A stretch of 64,000 bases of DNA from Methylobacterium jeotgali (GCF_022179345.1 NZ_BPQR01000010.1:62001-126000), one strand, 5' to 3'. Positions 24,881 to 33,479 are shown, counted from the first letter of the stretch. Program-made: numbers and translations. The notes: generated from the letters alone by a model not told the origin.

Positions 24881-26523
24881 TCGCGTCCCTTGAGCATGCC
24901 TTGCCAGTAGATCGGCGGGAGCATGCGTTCCTTAAGCAGCCACGCGGCCCGGCTTGGCTTCGTGCCGTCGATGAGCCAGGACGGAAAGCTTGGGAGGAGT
25001 TTGCCGCCGTAACCGAACTCGGCAAGCAGGATCTTGCCGCGCTCGACCGTGAGCGGGCATGAGCCGTACCCGTCGTAGACCGCATCCGGCTCCTTGATGA
25101 AGCCCATGTCGCGCAACAGGTTGTGCGCCAAGACGGGCGCCTGCTTTCGCGCCGCGGCGGCGGTCTTGGCGTTCGGCGCACTGCAGGCATCGCCCAGCGC
25201 GTAGACGTCGGCGAAGCGTTTGTGGCGCATGCTCGCCTGGTCCACCTCGACCCAGCCGCTCGAATCCGCAAGGGGCGACGTCCTGACGAAATCGGGGGCC
25301 TGTTGGGGCGGAACGACGTGGATCATGTCGAACTCGGTCTCCACCGTCGACTTGGTCCCGTCCTCGGCCGTGCGAGAGAACCAGGCGCGCTTGGCTTGGC
25401 CGTCGATGCGCGTGAGGTTGTGATTGAAGTGCAGCTTCGCGTCGTAGCGACGGACGTACTCCATCAGCGGCGGGACGTACTCCTTCACGCCGAACAGGCC
25501 AGGCGTAGCGGTGAAGAAATCGATCCCGATGTCCGGCAAGCGACCAGACCGCCGCCAATGGTCGGCGGAGAGATACATCGCCTTCTGCGGAGCGCCCGCG
25601 CACTTGATCGGCATGGGCGGCTGAGTGAACACGGCCCGTCCCCTGCCGAGGCCTTGCACCAGTTCCCAGGTATAGGGCGCGAGGTCGAAGCGGTAGTTCG
25701 AGGTGACCCCGTTCCGGCCGAGCGTTTCGTCCAGGCCGTCGATGCCGGCCCAGTTGAGCTTGAGCCCCGGGGCGACGACGAGGCGGTCGTAGCCGATGGC
25801 CCGGCCGCCCTCCAGCACCACGGCCTTCCTCTCGGGCTCGAAGGCGACCACGCCGGCCTTGATCCAGGTCACGCCGTCCGGGATCAGCGACGCCATGGTC
25901 CGGGCCGTTTCGTCCTGGTCGAACACGCCGGCGCCGACCAGCGTCCAACCGGGCTGGTAGTAGTGGACGTCGGCTGGGTCGATGACAGCGACCTGCAAGT
26001 CGGGCTTGCGCGCCTTCAGGCTTGAGGCCGCCGCGATGCCGGCCGCGCCGCCGCCGACGACAACGACCGTGAAGCGCCTCTCGACACCCTCCGTCGCGAC
26101 GCCGCCGCGCGTTGCCATCCGGGCGGCCGAGCCGCTCATGTCGTAGCCCGCGGCCTTGGCGGCGGCCACGATCTCCGGCACGGCGCGACCGCGCCGCGCC
26201 TCGGCGAGCGACCACAGCGTGGCCGAGCGCGTGCCGGTGCGGCAGTAGGCAAGCGTCGGCTTCGGCAGGGCGCCCGTCGCCGTCTCGAAAGCCGCGACGT
26301 CCGCGTCGGTGATCCCGCCCGAGGTGACCGGCAGGTAGCGCGCGGCGATGCCCGCCTGCCCGGCCAATCTTTCGATCTCGCGGAATGCGGTTTGGTCGGC
26401 GGCCTCGGCATCGGGGCGGTTGCAGATGATCGACCGGAACCCGGCGGATGCAACCGCCGGGATGTCGTCTGGCCCGATTTGCGGCGCGACGGCCAAGTCG
26501 TTCGTGATGAGCTTGGCGTCCAT
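24850..26523 (-). CDS. Sulfide:quinone oxidoreductase fused to an N-terminal rhodanese-like (DUF442) domain
   Basis: A 557-residue fusion. Residues 1-135 are the TIGR01244/DUF442 phosphatase-like sulfurtransferase, with Cys94 in LAYCRTGTRSATLWSLAEAR. From 152 a flavoprotein of the type-I SQR family begins (VVVVGGGAAGIAAASSLKAR). It contains PIKCAGAPQKAMYLSADHW, GIDFFTATPGLFGVKEYVPP and the FAD-binding VYALGDACSAPNAKTAAAAR. It oxidises sulfide to persulfide with quinone reduction at the membrane. This fusion is typical of bigR operons in Rhizobiales. Divergent from the peroxiredoxin-blh-bigR genes with two operator-like repeats between. Confidence 0.92.
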   Translation of the reverse strand: MDAKLITNDLAVAPQIGPDDIPAVASAGFRSIICNRPDAEAADQTAFREIERLAGQAGIAARYLPVTSGGITDADVAAFETATGALPKPTLAYCRTGTRSATLWSLAEARRGRAVPEIVAAAKAAGYDMSGSAARMATRGGVATEGVERRFTVVVVGGGAAGIAAASSLKARKPDLQVAVIDPADVHYYQPGWTLVGAGVFDQDETARTMASLIPDGVTWIKAGVVAFEPERKAVVLEGGRAIGYDRLVVAPGLKLNWAGIDGLDETLGRNGVTSNYRFDLAPYTWELVQGLGRGRAVFTQPPMPIKCAGAPQKAMYLSADHWRRSGRLPDIGIDFFTATPGLFGVKEYVPPLMEYVRRYDAKLHFNHNLTRIDGQAKRAWFSRTAEDGTKSTVETEFDMIHVVPPQQAPDFVRTSPLADSSGWVEVDQASMRHKRFADVYALGDACSAPNAKTAAAARKQAPVLAHNLLRDMGFIKEPDAVYDGYGSCPLTVERGKILLAEFGYGGKLLPSFPSWLIDGTKPSRAAWLLKERMLPPIYWQGMLKGREWMARPKLAV

Positions 26524-26541
26524 TGCAGGCTCCTTCGTTAT

Positions 26542-26559
26542 GTCAAATTACATATTGAC
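26542..26559. promoter_or_regulatory. Operator-like inverted repeat GTCAA-N8-TTGAC
   Basis: Perfect five-base arms around ATTACATA, 19 bases upstream of the SQR start, in the divergent spacer. It is likely bound by the BigR/SqrR-type repressor encoded at 28209 (inference). Confidence 0.6.
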
Positions 26560-26642
26560 TTTGGCTGATCTGAGCATAAGGGATATTGACAGGGGCGCAA
26601 TCCCCAGAATAGCTGGCGCTGTGCCGGCGGAACGCTAGGAAC

Positions 26643-26668
26643 ATCAATATATGATTTCACATATTGAT
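26643..26668. promoter_or_regulatory. Operator-like inverted repeat ATCAATAT-N10-ATATTGAT
   Basis: Perfect eight-base arms. The ten-base spacer contains the ATG of the peroxiredoxin gene (26651), so a bound repressor would cover the start. ACATATTGA is shared with 26550, pointing to the same regulator. Confidence 0.65.
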
Positions 26669-27322
26669 TTGGGCGACGATGCGGTCGGCAGACCGGCCTG
26701 TCCGCCGGTGATGGGCGATCCCGCCCCTGGCTTCCGGGCGCGCACGACGATGGGCGAGCGGACGCTTGAGGAGTACCGCGGGCGCTGGTTGGTCTTGTTC
26801 TCCCACCCGGCCGACTTCACGCCGGTCTGCACGAGCGAGTTCCTCGCCTTCTCGCGCGCCTATCCTCGGTTCCAGGCGCTGGATTGCGACCTGCTCGGCC
26901 TCTCGGTCGACAGCCTCTCGTCGCACCTCGCATGGGCCCACAACATCGAGGAGCGCTTCGGCGTCCGGGTGCCGTTCCCGATGCTGGAGGACCCCTCCAT
27001 GGCCATCGCGCGCGCCTACGGCATGTTGCCGCCGGGCGCCGTGTCGAGCGCGACCGTAAGGACAACTTTCGTCATCGATCCGGACGGGATCATCCGGGCC
27101 GCCTCCACCTACCCGATGACGGTGGGGCGCAACGTCGAGGAGATCCTGCGCCTCGTCGCCGCGCTTCAGCTCACAGACGAGGAGGACGTCGTCACGCCGG
27201 AAGCTTGGCGGCCGGGCGATCCGATCCTCGTCGCGCCACCGCTGACGTTCCACGCGGCCGCCGGCCGCTCGGAGGGCGAGGTCGGCGACTGGTACTTCCG
27301 AACGGGGACCCTACGAGCATGA
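26651..27322 (+). CDS. Peroxiredoxin (Prx6/1-Cys-like) in the persulfide-response operon
   Basis: A 223-residue thiol peroxidase. Cys60 in SHPADFTPVCTSEFLAFSRA is the peroxidatic cysteine. LDCDLLGLSVDSLSSHLAWA and the long C-terminal domain with WRPGDPILVAPPLTF are of the Prx6 type. The ATG at 26651 lies inside an inverted repeat, with AGGAA 12 bases upstream. ATG 26711 is another start, which begins family homology (MGDPAPGFRARTTMGERTLE). It overlaps the next gene by four bases (ATGA), so it is translationally coupled to blh. It probably removes peroxide or organic persulfide during sulfide oxidation. Confidence 0.88.
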   Translation: MISHIDLGDDAVGRPACPPVMGDPAPGFRARTTMGERTLEEYRGRWLVLFSHPADFTPVCTSEFLAFSRAYPRFQALDCDLLGLSVDSLSSHLAWAHNIEERFGVRVPFPMLEDPSMAIARAYGMLPPGAVSSATVRTTFVIDPDGIIRAASTYPMTVGRNVEEILRLVAALQLTDEEDVVTPEAWRPGDPILVAPPLTFHAAAGRSEGEVGDWYFRTGTLRA

Positions 27323-28212
27323 CGGAAGCGGACGGCCCACGCCCCATCGTCCGGGGGTTCTACGAGCGGCGAACCGGCAGTATCCAGTACGTGGCCTCGT
27401 GCCCGCGGACGAGGCGCTGCGCCATCATCGATCCGGTGCTGGACTTCGACGAGAAGTCGGGTGCGACCGCGACGCGTTGCGCCGACGAGATCTTGGCGTA
27501 CGTGCGGGCGGAGGGGCTCTCCGTCGAGTGGATCCTCGATACCCACCCGCACGCCGACCATTTCTCGGCCGCTCGGTACCTTAAGGAGCGAACCGGAGCA
27601 CCGACCGCCATCGGCGAGCGGGTCGTCGAGGTCCAGAAACTTTGGAAGGCGATCTACGGCTTCGTGGACCTGCCGACCGACGGCTCGCAATGGGACCGCA
27701 CCTTCGCGGAGGGCGATGCCTTCTCGGTCGGCGAGGTACCGGCTCGGGTTCTTTTCTCGCCGGGCCACACGCTGGCTTCCGTCACCTACGTGATCGGAGA
27801 CGCCGCCTTCGTGCACGATACCCTATTCATGCCGGATTCGGGCACCGCACGCGCCGACTTCCCAGGCGGCAGCGCCGCCGCGCTCTGGCGCTCGATCCAG
27901 GCCATCCTCGCTCTGGCGGGCGAGACGCGCGTCTTCACCGGCCATGACTATCGGCCCGGCGGTCGCGAAGCGCGCTGGGAAAGCACCGTCGCCGAGCAGC
28001 GGGCGCGGAACACTCACATCGTCGCGGCCCGCACCGAGTCGGACTTCGTGCGCATCCGCGAAGAACGCGACGCCACCCTGCCGATGCCCAAGCTCATCCT
28101 GCACGCGTTGCAGGTCAACATCCGCGGTGGTGGGCTGCCCGAGCCCGAGGCGAATGGCAGGCGCTATCTCAAGTTTCCTCTCGACGCCTTGGAAGGGGCT
28201 GCGTGGGAATGA
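27319..28212 (+). CDS. blh: Blh-type persulfide dioxygenase (MBL fold)
   Basis: A 297-residue metallo-beta-lactamase-fold enzyme of the ETHE1/Blh group, which uses O2 to turn glutathione persulfide into sulfite. The iron-binding motif is LDTHPHADHFSAARYL (His76, His78, Asp80, His81). LFSPGHTLASVTYVIGDAAF, FMPDSGTARADFPGG and VFTGHDYRPGG supply the other ligands. It uses the ATG of an ATGA overlap with the peroxiredoxin gene and ends in a similar overlap with the repressor gene. The tail (LILHALQVNIRGG) is typical of Blh proteins. Confidence 0.9.
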   Translation: MTEADGPRPIVRGFYERRTGSIQYVASCPRTRRCAIIDPVLDFDEKSGATATRCADEILAYVRAEGLSVEWILDTHPHADHFSAARYLKERTGAPTAIGERVVEVQKLWKAIYGFVDLPTDGSQWDRTFAEGDAFSVGEVPARVLFSPGHTLASVTYVIGDAAFVHDTLFMPDSGTARADFPGGSAAALWRSIQAILALAGETRVFTGHDYRPGGREARWESTVAEQRARNTHIVAARTESDFVRIREERDATLPMPKLILHALQVNIRGGGLPEPEANGRRYLKFPLDALEGAAWE

Positions 28213-28640
28213 GCCCGGCGGCGTCGCTTCCCGAGGACATGGCCCGGGAGGTCTCTGACCTCCTGAAGGTGTTCGCCCACCCGGGTCGCTTGCGCCTCCT
28301 ATGCCGATTGTTCGAAGGCGAGTGCTCCGTGGCCGAGATGGAACGCGAACTCGGCATACGCCAGCCGAGCCTCTCCCAGCACCTGGGCGAGTTGCGGGAG
28401 GCCGGGTTGGTCTTGACCCGCCGCGAGCACAAGACCGTATTCTATACGCTGACGGAGCCCCGTGCGGTCGATCTCGTCCAGTTCCTGCACGAGATGTTTT
28501 GTTCGGGAGAGCCGCGGCGGCGTCCTCGCCGCGGCAAGGCGAGCGAACATGCCCGGAGCGGCGGGGCGGCCATGTTCGCATGGACCGGCGGCGCGGCGCT
28601 CGACCAGGGGGCGAGGCGTCCGGGGCGGCCCACGCGATGA
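28209..28640 (+). CDS. bigR: BigR/SqrR-type ArsR repressor with persulfide-sensing cysteine pair
   Basis: A 143-residue repressor. The winged helix (VFAHPGRLRLLCRLFEGECS; RQPSLSQHLGELREAGLVLT) carries Cys32 and Cys98 (HEMFCSG), 66 residues apart, the SqrR/BigR spacing. A third cysteine lies at 39. The C-terminal 40 residues are a basic, low-complexity extension not normal for the family. ATG 28209 (ATGA overlap with blh) is preferred to GTG 28203. It likely binds the inverted repeats at 26542 and 26643 and so controls its own operon and the SQR gene. Confidence 0.9.
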   Translation: MSPAASLPEDMAREVSDLLKVFAHPGRLRLLCRLFEGECSVAEMERELGIRQPSLSQHLGELREAGLVLTRREHKTVFYTLTEPRAVDLVQFLHEMFCSGEPRRRPRRGKASEHARSGGAAMFAWTGGAALDQGARRPGRPTR

Positions 28641-29422
28641 GCGCCTTGCTCGCTCTCCTGTCCGGCGGCTTCGTCGGCTTCAGCCTCGGCCTCATCGGCG
28701 GCGGAGGGTCGATCCTGGCGACCCCCCTCCTGCTCTACGTGGTCGGCGTCGGACAGCCGCACGTCGCAATCGGGACAGGCGCCCTCGCGGTGGCGGTGAG
28801 CGCCTTCGCGAACTTCACCGGCCACTGGAGGGCGGGCAACGTGCGGTGGGGCAACGCGCTCGTGTTCGCTGCCTTCGGCGTCGTCGGTGCCCTCGTTGGC
28901 TCGACGTTGGGCAAGGCGTTCGACGGCGAGCGCCTGCTTTTCCTGTTCGCCCTGGTCATGATCGCCGTCGGGCTGCTGATGCTAAGGTCCGGCACGCGCA
29001 ATCGCTCCGGCAACGCCGCGGCCGGCGAGGCGGTCGCCCCGCCGGCCTTCACGCCGAAGTTGGCCGCGGTGGCGCTGGCCGTCGGCGTCATGTCGGGGTT
29101 CTTCGGCATCGGCGGGGGCTTCCTGATCGTGCCGGGTCTCGTGTTCGCCACCGGAATGCCGATGATCAACGCCATCGGCACCTCGCTCTTCGCAGTCGGT
29201 GCCTTCGGCGTCGCGACGGCGGCCAACTATGCCCTGTCAGGCATGATCGATTGGCCGGTCGCGGCCGAGTACATCGCTGGCGGTCTCGTCGGCGGCTGGA
29301 TCGGCATGCGGCTCGCGTGCCGCCTTGCCGGGGAGAAGGGCACGCTCGACAAGATCTTCGCCTCTCTCATCTTCGCGGTCGCCGCTTATATGCTGTACCG
29401 GACAAGCAGCGCCTGGACCTGA
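28637..29422 (+). CDS. TauE/SafE-family sulfite exporter
   Basis: A 261-residue membrane protein with eight or so hydrophobic segments and the family's two related halves (LSGGFVGFSLGLIGGGGSIL; GVMSGFFGIGGGFLIVPGLV). It is expected to export the sulfite made by the Blh dioxygenase and so completes the sulfide-to-sulfite detoxification chain. It overlaps the repressor gene by four bases (ATGA). The next gene, cioA, follows after 26 bases, so read-through into the oxidase genes is likely. Confidence 0.88.
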   Translation: MSALLALLSGGFVGFSLGLIGGGGSILATPLLLYVVGVGQPHVAIGTGALAVAVSAFANFTGHWRAGNVRWGNALVFAAFGVVGALVGSTLGKAFDGERLLFLFALVMIAVGLLMLRSGTRNRSGNAAAGEAVAPPAFTPKLAAVALAVGVMSGFFGIGGGFLIVPGLVFATGMPMINAIGTSLFAVGAFGVATAANYALSGMIDWPVAAEYIAGGLVGGWIGMRLACRLAGEKGTLDKIFASLIFAVAAYMLYRTSSAWT

Positions 29423-29448
29423 ATCGAGAGAACGTCTCGGATCGCACC

Positions 29449-30870
29449 ATGTACCTCGCAAGTCTCGATGCCCTTGTGCTCGCTCGCGCGCAGTTCGGCT
29501 TCACGGTGGCCTTCCACATCGTGTTCCCGGCCTTCTCGATAGGTCTGGCGAGCTACCTCGCCGTACTCGAAGGCCTGTGGCTCGCCACGGGACGCGCAGT
29601 ATACATCAACCTGTTCAAGTATTGGCTGAAGATCTTCGCCGTGGCCTTCGCCATGGGTGTCGTCTCCGGCATCGTGATGTCCTACCAGTTCGGCACCAAC
29701 TGGTCGGTCTATTCCGACAAGACCGGGCCGGTGCTCGGGCCGATGATGGCCTACGAGGTGCTATCGGCCTTCTTCCTGGAGGCGGGCTTCCTCGGGGTGA
29801 TGCTGTTCGGCATGAACAAGGTCGGGCGCGGCCTGCACTTCCTCGCGACCCTGATGGTGGCGGTCGGCACCTGCTTCTCGGCCTTCTGGATCCTGTCGGT
29901 GAACTCGTGGATGCAGACGCCCCAGGGCTACGGCGTCAACGCGCAGGGGCAGTTCGTGCCCGCCGATTGGTGGGCCATCGTCTTCAATCCGTCCTTCCCC
30001 TACCGCCTCGTCCACATGGTGCTGGCGGCCTACCTCACCACCGCGCTGGTGGTCGGCGCGGTCGGCGCCTGGCACCTCCTGCGGGAGCGCGCCAACCCGG
30101 GCGCGCGCGCCATGTTCTCCATGGCGATGTGGATGCTCGCCTGCGTCGCGCCGCTGCAGATCCTGGCCGGCGACGCGCACGGGCTTAACACCTTGGAGCA
30201 CCAGCCCGCGAAAGTCATGGCGATGGAGGGCCATTTCCAAAGCCATCCGGATGGGGCGCCGCTGATCCTGTTCGGCCTGCCCGACGAGGAGGCCGCCACC
30301 GTCCGCTACGCACTTCAAGTCCCGAAGCTTTCATCGCTGATCCTCCAGCACAGCCTGGACGCGCCGCTGAAGGGCCTCGACACCATGAAGCGGGAGGACT
30401 GGCCGCCCGTGCCGGTCGTGTTCTGGTCGTTCCGCGTGATGGTCGCCCTCGGCTTCGCGATGCTGGGGCTCGGGCTGTGGAGCCTGTGGGCCCGCGTGAA
30501 GGGTCGCCTGTATGCGATGCCTTGGCTGCACCGCGCTGCCGTGGCGATGGGCCCGGCCGGGTTCGTGGCGGTGCTTGCCGGCTGGATCACCACCGAGGTC
30601 GGGCGCCAGCCCTACACCGTATACGGGCTCCTGCGCACGGCGGATTCGGTCTCGCCGCTGCAGGCACCAGCGGTGGCCGCTTCCCTGGTCGCCTTCGTGC
30701 TGGTCTACTTCGCGGTGTTCGGCATGGGCGTCCTCTACATCCTGCGGCTGATGGCGCACGCGCCCCAGGGGGCCGAGCCCGGCCTGCAGCCGGGCCTGCC
30801 GATCCGCACCGCCGGCGTCACCCCGGCGCCCGCGGTCGATCCCGACCGCCACCTCCAGCCCGCGGAGTGA
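29449..30870 (+). CDS. cioA: Cyanide-insensitive bd-type ubiquinol oxidase subunit I
   Basis: A 473-residue subunit I of a cytochrome bd oxidase, with the haem-ligand and quinol regions intact. It has LARAQFGFTVAFHIVFPAFS (the His), FGTNWSVYSDKTGPVLGPMM, EGHFQSHPD (the conserved glutamate region) and GWITTEVGRQPYTVYGLLRT. The Q-loop is short, as in the CIO/CioA subgroup of Pseudomonas rather than E. coli CydA. It reduces O2 to water in the inner membrane. bd oxidases resist sulfide and cyanide, which suits the position directly behind sulfide-oxidation genes. Confidence 0.95.
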   Translation: MYLASLDALVLARAQFGFTVAFHIVFPAFSIGLASYLAVLEGLWLATGRAVYINLFKYWLKIFAVAFAMGVVSGIVMSYQFGTNWSVYSDKTGPVLGPMMAYEVLSAFFLEAGFLGVMLFGMNKVGRGLHFLATLMVAVGTCFSAFWILSVNSWMQTPQGYGVNAQGQFVPADWWAIVFNPSFPYRLVHMVLAAYLTTALVVGAVGAWHLLRERANPGARAMFSMAMWMLACVAPLQILAGDAHGLNTLEHQPAKVMAMEGHFQSHPDGAPLILFGLPDEEAATVRYALQVPKLSSLILQHSLDAPLKGLDTMKREDWPPVPVVFWSFRVMVALGFAMLGLGLWSLWARVKGRLYAMPWLHRAAVAMGPAGFVAVLAGWITTEVGRQPYTVYGLLRTADSVSPLQAPAVAASLVAFVLVYFAVFGMGVLYILRLMAHAPQGAEPGLQPGLPIRTAGVTPAPAVDPDRHLQPAE

Positions 30871-30874
30871 GGCC

Positions 30875-31894
30875 ATGCCCGTCGATCTCGGCCTCTCCCT
30901 CGACCTCTCGGTGGTCTGGGCCTTCGTCATCGCCTTCGCGGTCTTCGCCTACGTGGTGATGGACGGCTTCGACCTCGGCGTCGGTCTGCTCTTTCCGGGG
31001 CTGCGCCCGGGGGAGGAGCGCGACACCGCCATGAACTCGATCGCCCCCGTCTGGGACGGCAACGAGACCTGGCTGATCCTCGGCGGCGGCGGCCTGTTCG
31101 CGGCCTTCCCGCTCGCCTACGCGATCATCCTGCCCGCGCTCTACGCGCCGATCATCGCCATGCTGCTCGGGCTGATCTTCCGCGGCGTCGCCTTCGAGTT
31201 CCGCTGGCGCGATCCCCGACACCGCGCCGCATGGGACGTGGCCTTCACGGGCGGCTCGCTGGTGGCGGCCCTCGCGCAGGGCATCACGTTGGGCGCGCTC
31301 CTGCAGGGCATCGCGGTGGCGGGCCGGGGGTACGGCGGCGGCTGGTGGGACTGGCTGACCCCGTTCAGCCTGCTCACCGGGGTGAGCCTCGTCGTCGGCT
31401 ACGCGCTGCTCGGAGCCACCTGGCTCGTGATGCGCACGGAGGGCACGACGCGCATCCACGCGCGGCGCATGGCCTTCCGCCTCGGCGTCGCGACCGTCAC
31501 CTGCATCGGCCTCGTCAGCGCCGCGACCCCGTTCCTGGACGCCACCTATGCCGGGCGCTGGTTCGCGTGGCCGAGCGTGCTCCTGACAGCGCAGGTGCCG
31601 CTCCTCGTGGTGGTCGGCGCGGCCCTGTTCTTCCGGGCGCTGGCGCGCGACGCCGACCGGGCGCCCTTCCTGCTGGCGCTCGGCCTGTTCGCCCTCTCCT
31701 ACATCGGGCTCGGCATCAGCATCTTCCCCGACATCGTGCCGGGCCGGGTCACGATCTGGGAGGCGGCTTCGCCCCCCTTCTCGCAGATCTTCATGCTGGT
31801 GGGCGCGAGCGTGCTGATCCCTGTGATCCTCGCCTACACGGCCTATGCCTACTGGGTGTTCCGGGGGAAGGTCGGCACGGAGGGATACCATTGA
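30875..31894 (+). CDS. cioB: Cyanide-insensitive bd-type ubiquinol oxidase subunit II
   Basis: A 339-residue membrane subunit II. DLSVVWAFVIAFAVFAYVVM and DGFDLGVGLLFPGLR, VWDGNETWLILGGGGLFAAF and FPDIVPGRVTIWEAASPP are the usual CydB/CioB blocks. It has about eight membrane segments. It begins four bases after cioA and ends at a TGA that overlaps the TTG start of the small third subunit. Confidence 0.95.
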   Translation: MPVDLGLSLDLSVVWAFVIAFAVFAYVVMDGFDLGVGLLFPGLRPGEERDTAMNSIAPVWDGNETWLILGGGGLFAAFPLAYAIILPALYAPIIAMLLGLIFRGVAFEFRWRDPRHRAAWDVAFTGGSLVAALAQGITLGALLQGIAVAGRGYGGGWWDWLTPFSLLTGVSLVVGYALLGATWLVMRTEGTTRIHARRMAFRLGVATVTCIGLVSAATPFLDATYAGRWFAWPSVLLTAQVPLLVVVGAALFFRALARDADRAPFLLALGLFALSYIGLGISIFPDIVPGRVTIWEAASPPFSQIFMLVGASVLIPVILAYTAYAYWVFRGKVGTEGYH

Positions 31895-32010
31895 GCCGCC
31901 CCTCTCTCTCCTGGGCCGCCCGCGTCGGCTGGTTCGCGGCTCTCTGGCTCGGCGGCGTCGCGACGGTCGGTCTCGTCGCCTATGGACTGCGTCTGTGGCT
32001 GAAGAAATGA
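31891..32010 (+). CDS. DUF2474 small subunit of the bd-type oxidase (CydX-like)
   Basis: A 39-residue single-span membrane protein, MSRPSLSWAARVGWFAALWL then GGVATVGLVAYGLRLWLKK, beginning with TTG at 31891 in a TTGA overlap with the stop of cioB. Pattern RxGWFxxLWxxG followed by a hydrophobic helix is that of DUF2474 proteins, which sit after cioB in many proteobacteria. It is too short and oddly started to be found by most gene callers. Confidence 0.8.
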   Translation: MSRPSLSWAARVGWFAALWLGGVATVGLVAYGLRLWLKK

Positions 32011-32153
32011 CTGCCGGCAGGGCCTCCAGCCTCCGGAGGCCGACGCCAACCGAGATAAATTCAATTTCTTGCATATGTTGTTGGCTGCCGGACCGACATG
32101 TGCAAACGATGCGCGTGCTCTCTCCGGTGCGGGACGTCTAGTCGGAGGATCGG

Positions 32154-32666
32154 ATGGCAGGGGCCGAGCAGGTTCAGGATCGGTCGTTCCCCCTAAGCGC
32201 GGGCATCCTGTTCGGGCTCGGCCTGGGCGGCTTCTTCGATGGGATCGTGCTGCATCAAGTGCTTCAGTGGCATCATATGCTGAGCAGCTGGTACCCCATC
32301 AACTCTATCCCCAACCTCGAACTGAATACCTTGTGGGACGGCATCTTCCATAGCACGACGTACGTTTTCGTGGTCATCGGGCTATTTATCCTCTGGCGGA
32401 CTGCGCATCGCCGTCACCTCTACTGGTCCAACAAACTTCTTGCCGGCACTCTCCTGATCGGGTGGGGTTTCTTCAATGTCGTCGAAGGCGTGATCGACCA
32501 TCAGTTCCTCGGCGTGCACCACGTCAACGAACTCATGCCCCGGGAACAGTGGATTTATTGGGATGTTGGCTTCCTGGCATGGGGGCTCGCCATGCTCGTC
32601 GCCGGCTGGTTATTGGTAAGGTCCGGACGTGCGGAGCAAGCGACGGCGCGAACGGTGCGGGCATAG
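32154..32666 (+). CDS. DUF2243 membrane protein
   Basis: A 170-residue protein with four membrane segments. Family blocks include LGLGGFFDGIVLHQVLQWHH, NTLWDGIFHSTTYVFVVIG and WGFFNVVEGVIDHQFLGVHH, whose histidines and aspartates suggest metal or haem binding. DUF2243 proteins are often near terminal oxidases, and a link to the preceding cioAB genes is plausible. The start at 32154 has CGGAGGATCGG upstream. Function unknown. An AT-rich patch (TTCTTGCATATGTTG) about 80 bases upstream may hold its promoter. Confidence 0.88.
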   Translation: MAGAEQVQDRSFPLSAGILFGLGLGGFFDGIVLHQVLQWHHMLSSWYPINSIPNLELNTLWDGIFHSTTYVFVVIGLFILWRTAHRRHLYWSNKLLAGTLLIGWGFFNVVEGVIDHQFLGVHHVNELMPREQWIYWDVGFLAWGLAMLVAGWLLVRSGRAEQATARTVRA

Positions 32667-33015
32667 TCCGGTGGACGTCAGGCGACGCGAACTCCGGCTC
32701 GGCATCCGGCAGGGCCTGCCATGGCTCGTCCTGTTTTCAGCCCTGGTTCTTGCCACGATCCCGACGTGGCGGCCTCTGATGTTCAGGGTTTCGCCGACCC
32801 TCGACGACCTACTCGACATCCGCTGCCGCCAATGGTGATGTCCCCCCCACCGGGTACGCCGCGTGCCATCGATCCGCACGCGAAGGGCGCGACGCGACCG
32901 TTCCGAAGCCGCTCGACGGGCCGCAAGTCTTTTCGTCGAGGGCTGCGATTGGCTGGTGGCAGCCGGCAAGCGGGACTGCGTGCGGCGGCGAACTGGTCAA
33001 GCACAGCCGGCCGCT
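32667..33015. other. Gene-free stretch between the oxidase genes and the accessory region
   Basis: About 350 bases without a convincing gene. Several open frames exist on both strands but are arginine/serine-rich and look like non-coding GC-rich sequence. It marks the passage from metabolic genes to the accessory block. No direct repeat or tRNA fragment was seen. Confidence 0.4.
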
Positions 33016-33411
33016 TCACTCATCCTGAGGGCGAGGCTTCGCCTGCCGGGAGCGGACCGGTCCCGAGGAAGGGGGCCTGACGTTGGAAGGTGAATGAGGG
33101 GCATCCGCGTTGCCCGGCGCACCCTGCCCAGCAGGCTCGGACACGATGCCCACGCCAGCCGTGCGCCCGGTCACGATCACCCCGACGAAATCCTCCCCCG
33201 CGATGAAGCGGGCACCTGCGCAGCGTAGGGCAGCCACCAACCGCCCAGCGAGTGCGACGCGGAGCACGATGAAGCCGTTCTCGTAGTCGTTGATCGACTT
33301 TTTCGAGACGCGCGCCAGCACGTGCAACTCCTGCTGGGTAAGGCCGACCAGCAGGCGGGCGGCTTGGCACAGGTAACCCGGAACCACCCGATCCAACGGA
33401 AAATCCCGCAC
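33016..33411 (-). CDS. XRE-type helix-turn-helix protein
   Basis: About 131 residues from GTG at 33411. DFPLDRVVPGYLCQAARLLV, then GLTQQELHVLARVSKKSIND and YENGFIVLRVALAGRLVAAL, is a classical XRE domain. The C-terminal 45 residues are proline/arginine-rich and disordered. The same frame is open far upstream, but this start begins the domain. It is divergent from the ParA-like operon, with a strong promoter containing the 15-base repeat only about 50 bases from its start. It is the best candidate for the regulator of that repeat (inference). Confidence 0.7.
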   Translation of the reverse strand: MRDFPLDRVVPGYLCQAARLLVGLTQQELHVLARVSKKSINDYENGFIVLRVALAGRLVAALRCAGARFIAGEDFVGVIVTGRTAGVGIVSEPAGQGAPGNADAPHSPSNVRPPSSGPVRSRQAKPRPQDE

Positions 33412-33450
33412 CGACGCGAAGTCGAGGCCTGGGGGGATGTCGGGAGACGC

Positions 33451-33479
33451 TTGAAAGATTTTTATAGCACAGGTATAAT
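33451..33479 (+). promoter_or_regulatory. Promoter of the accessory operon with 15-base repeat, copy A
   Basis: TTGAAA (33451-33456), 17-base spacer, TATAAT (33474-33479). The element TATAGCACAGGTATA (33463-33477) overlaps spacer and -10 and matches the copies at 37374 and 43137 in 12 of 15 positions. The gene at 33569 begins 90 bases downstream. Confidence 0.75.
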
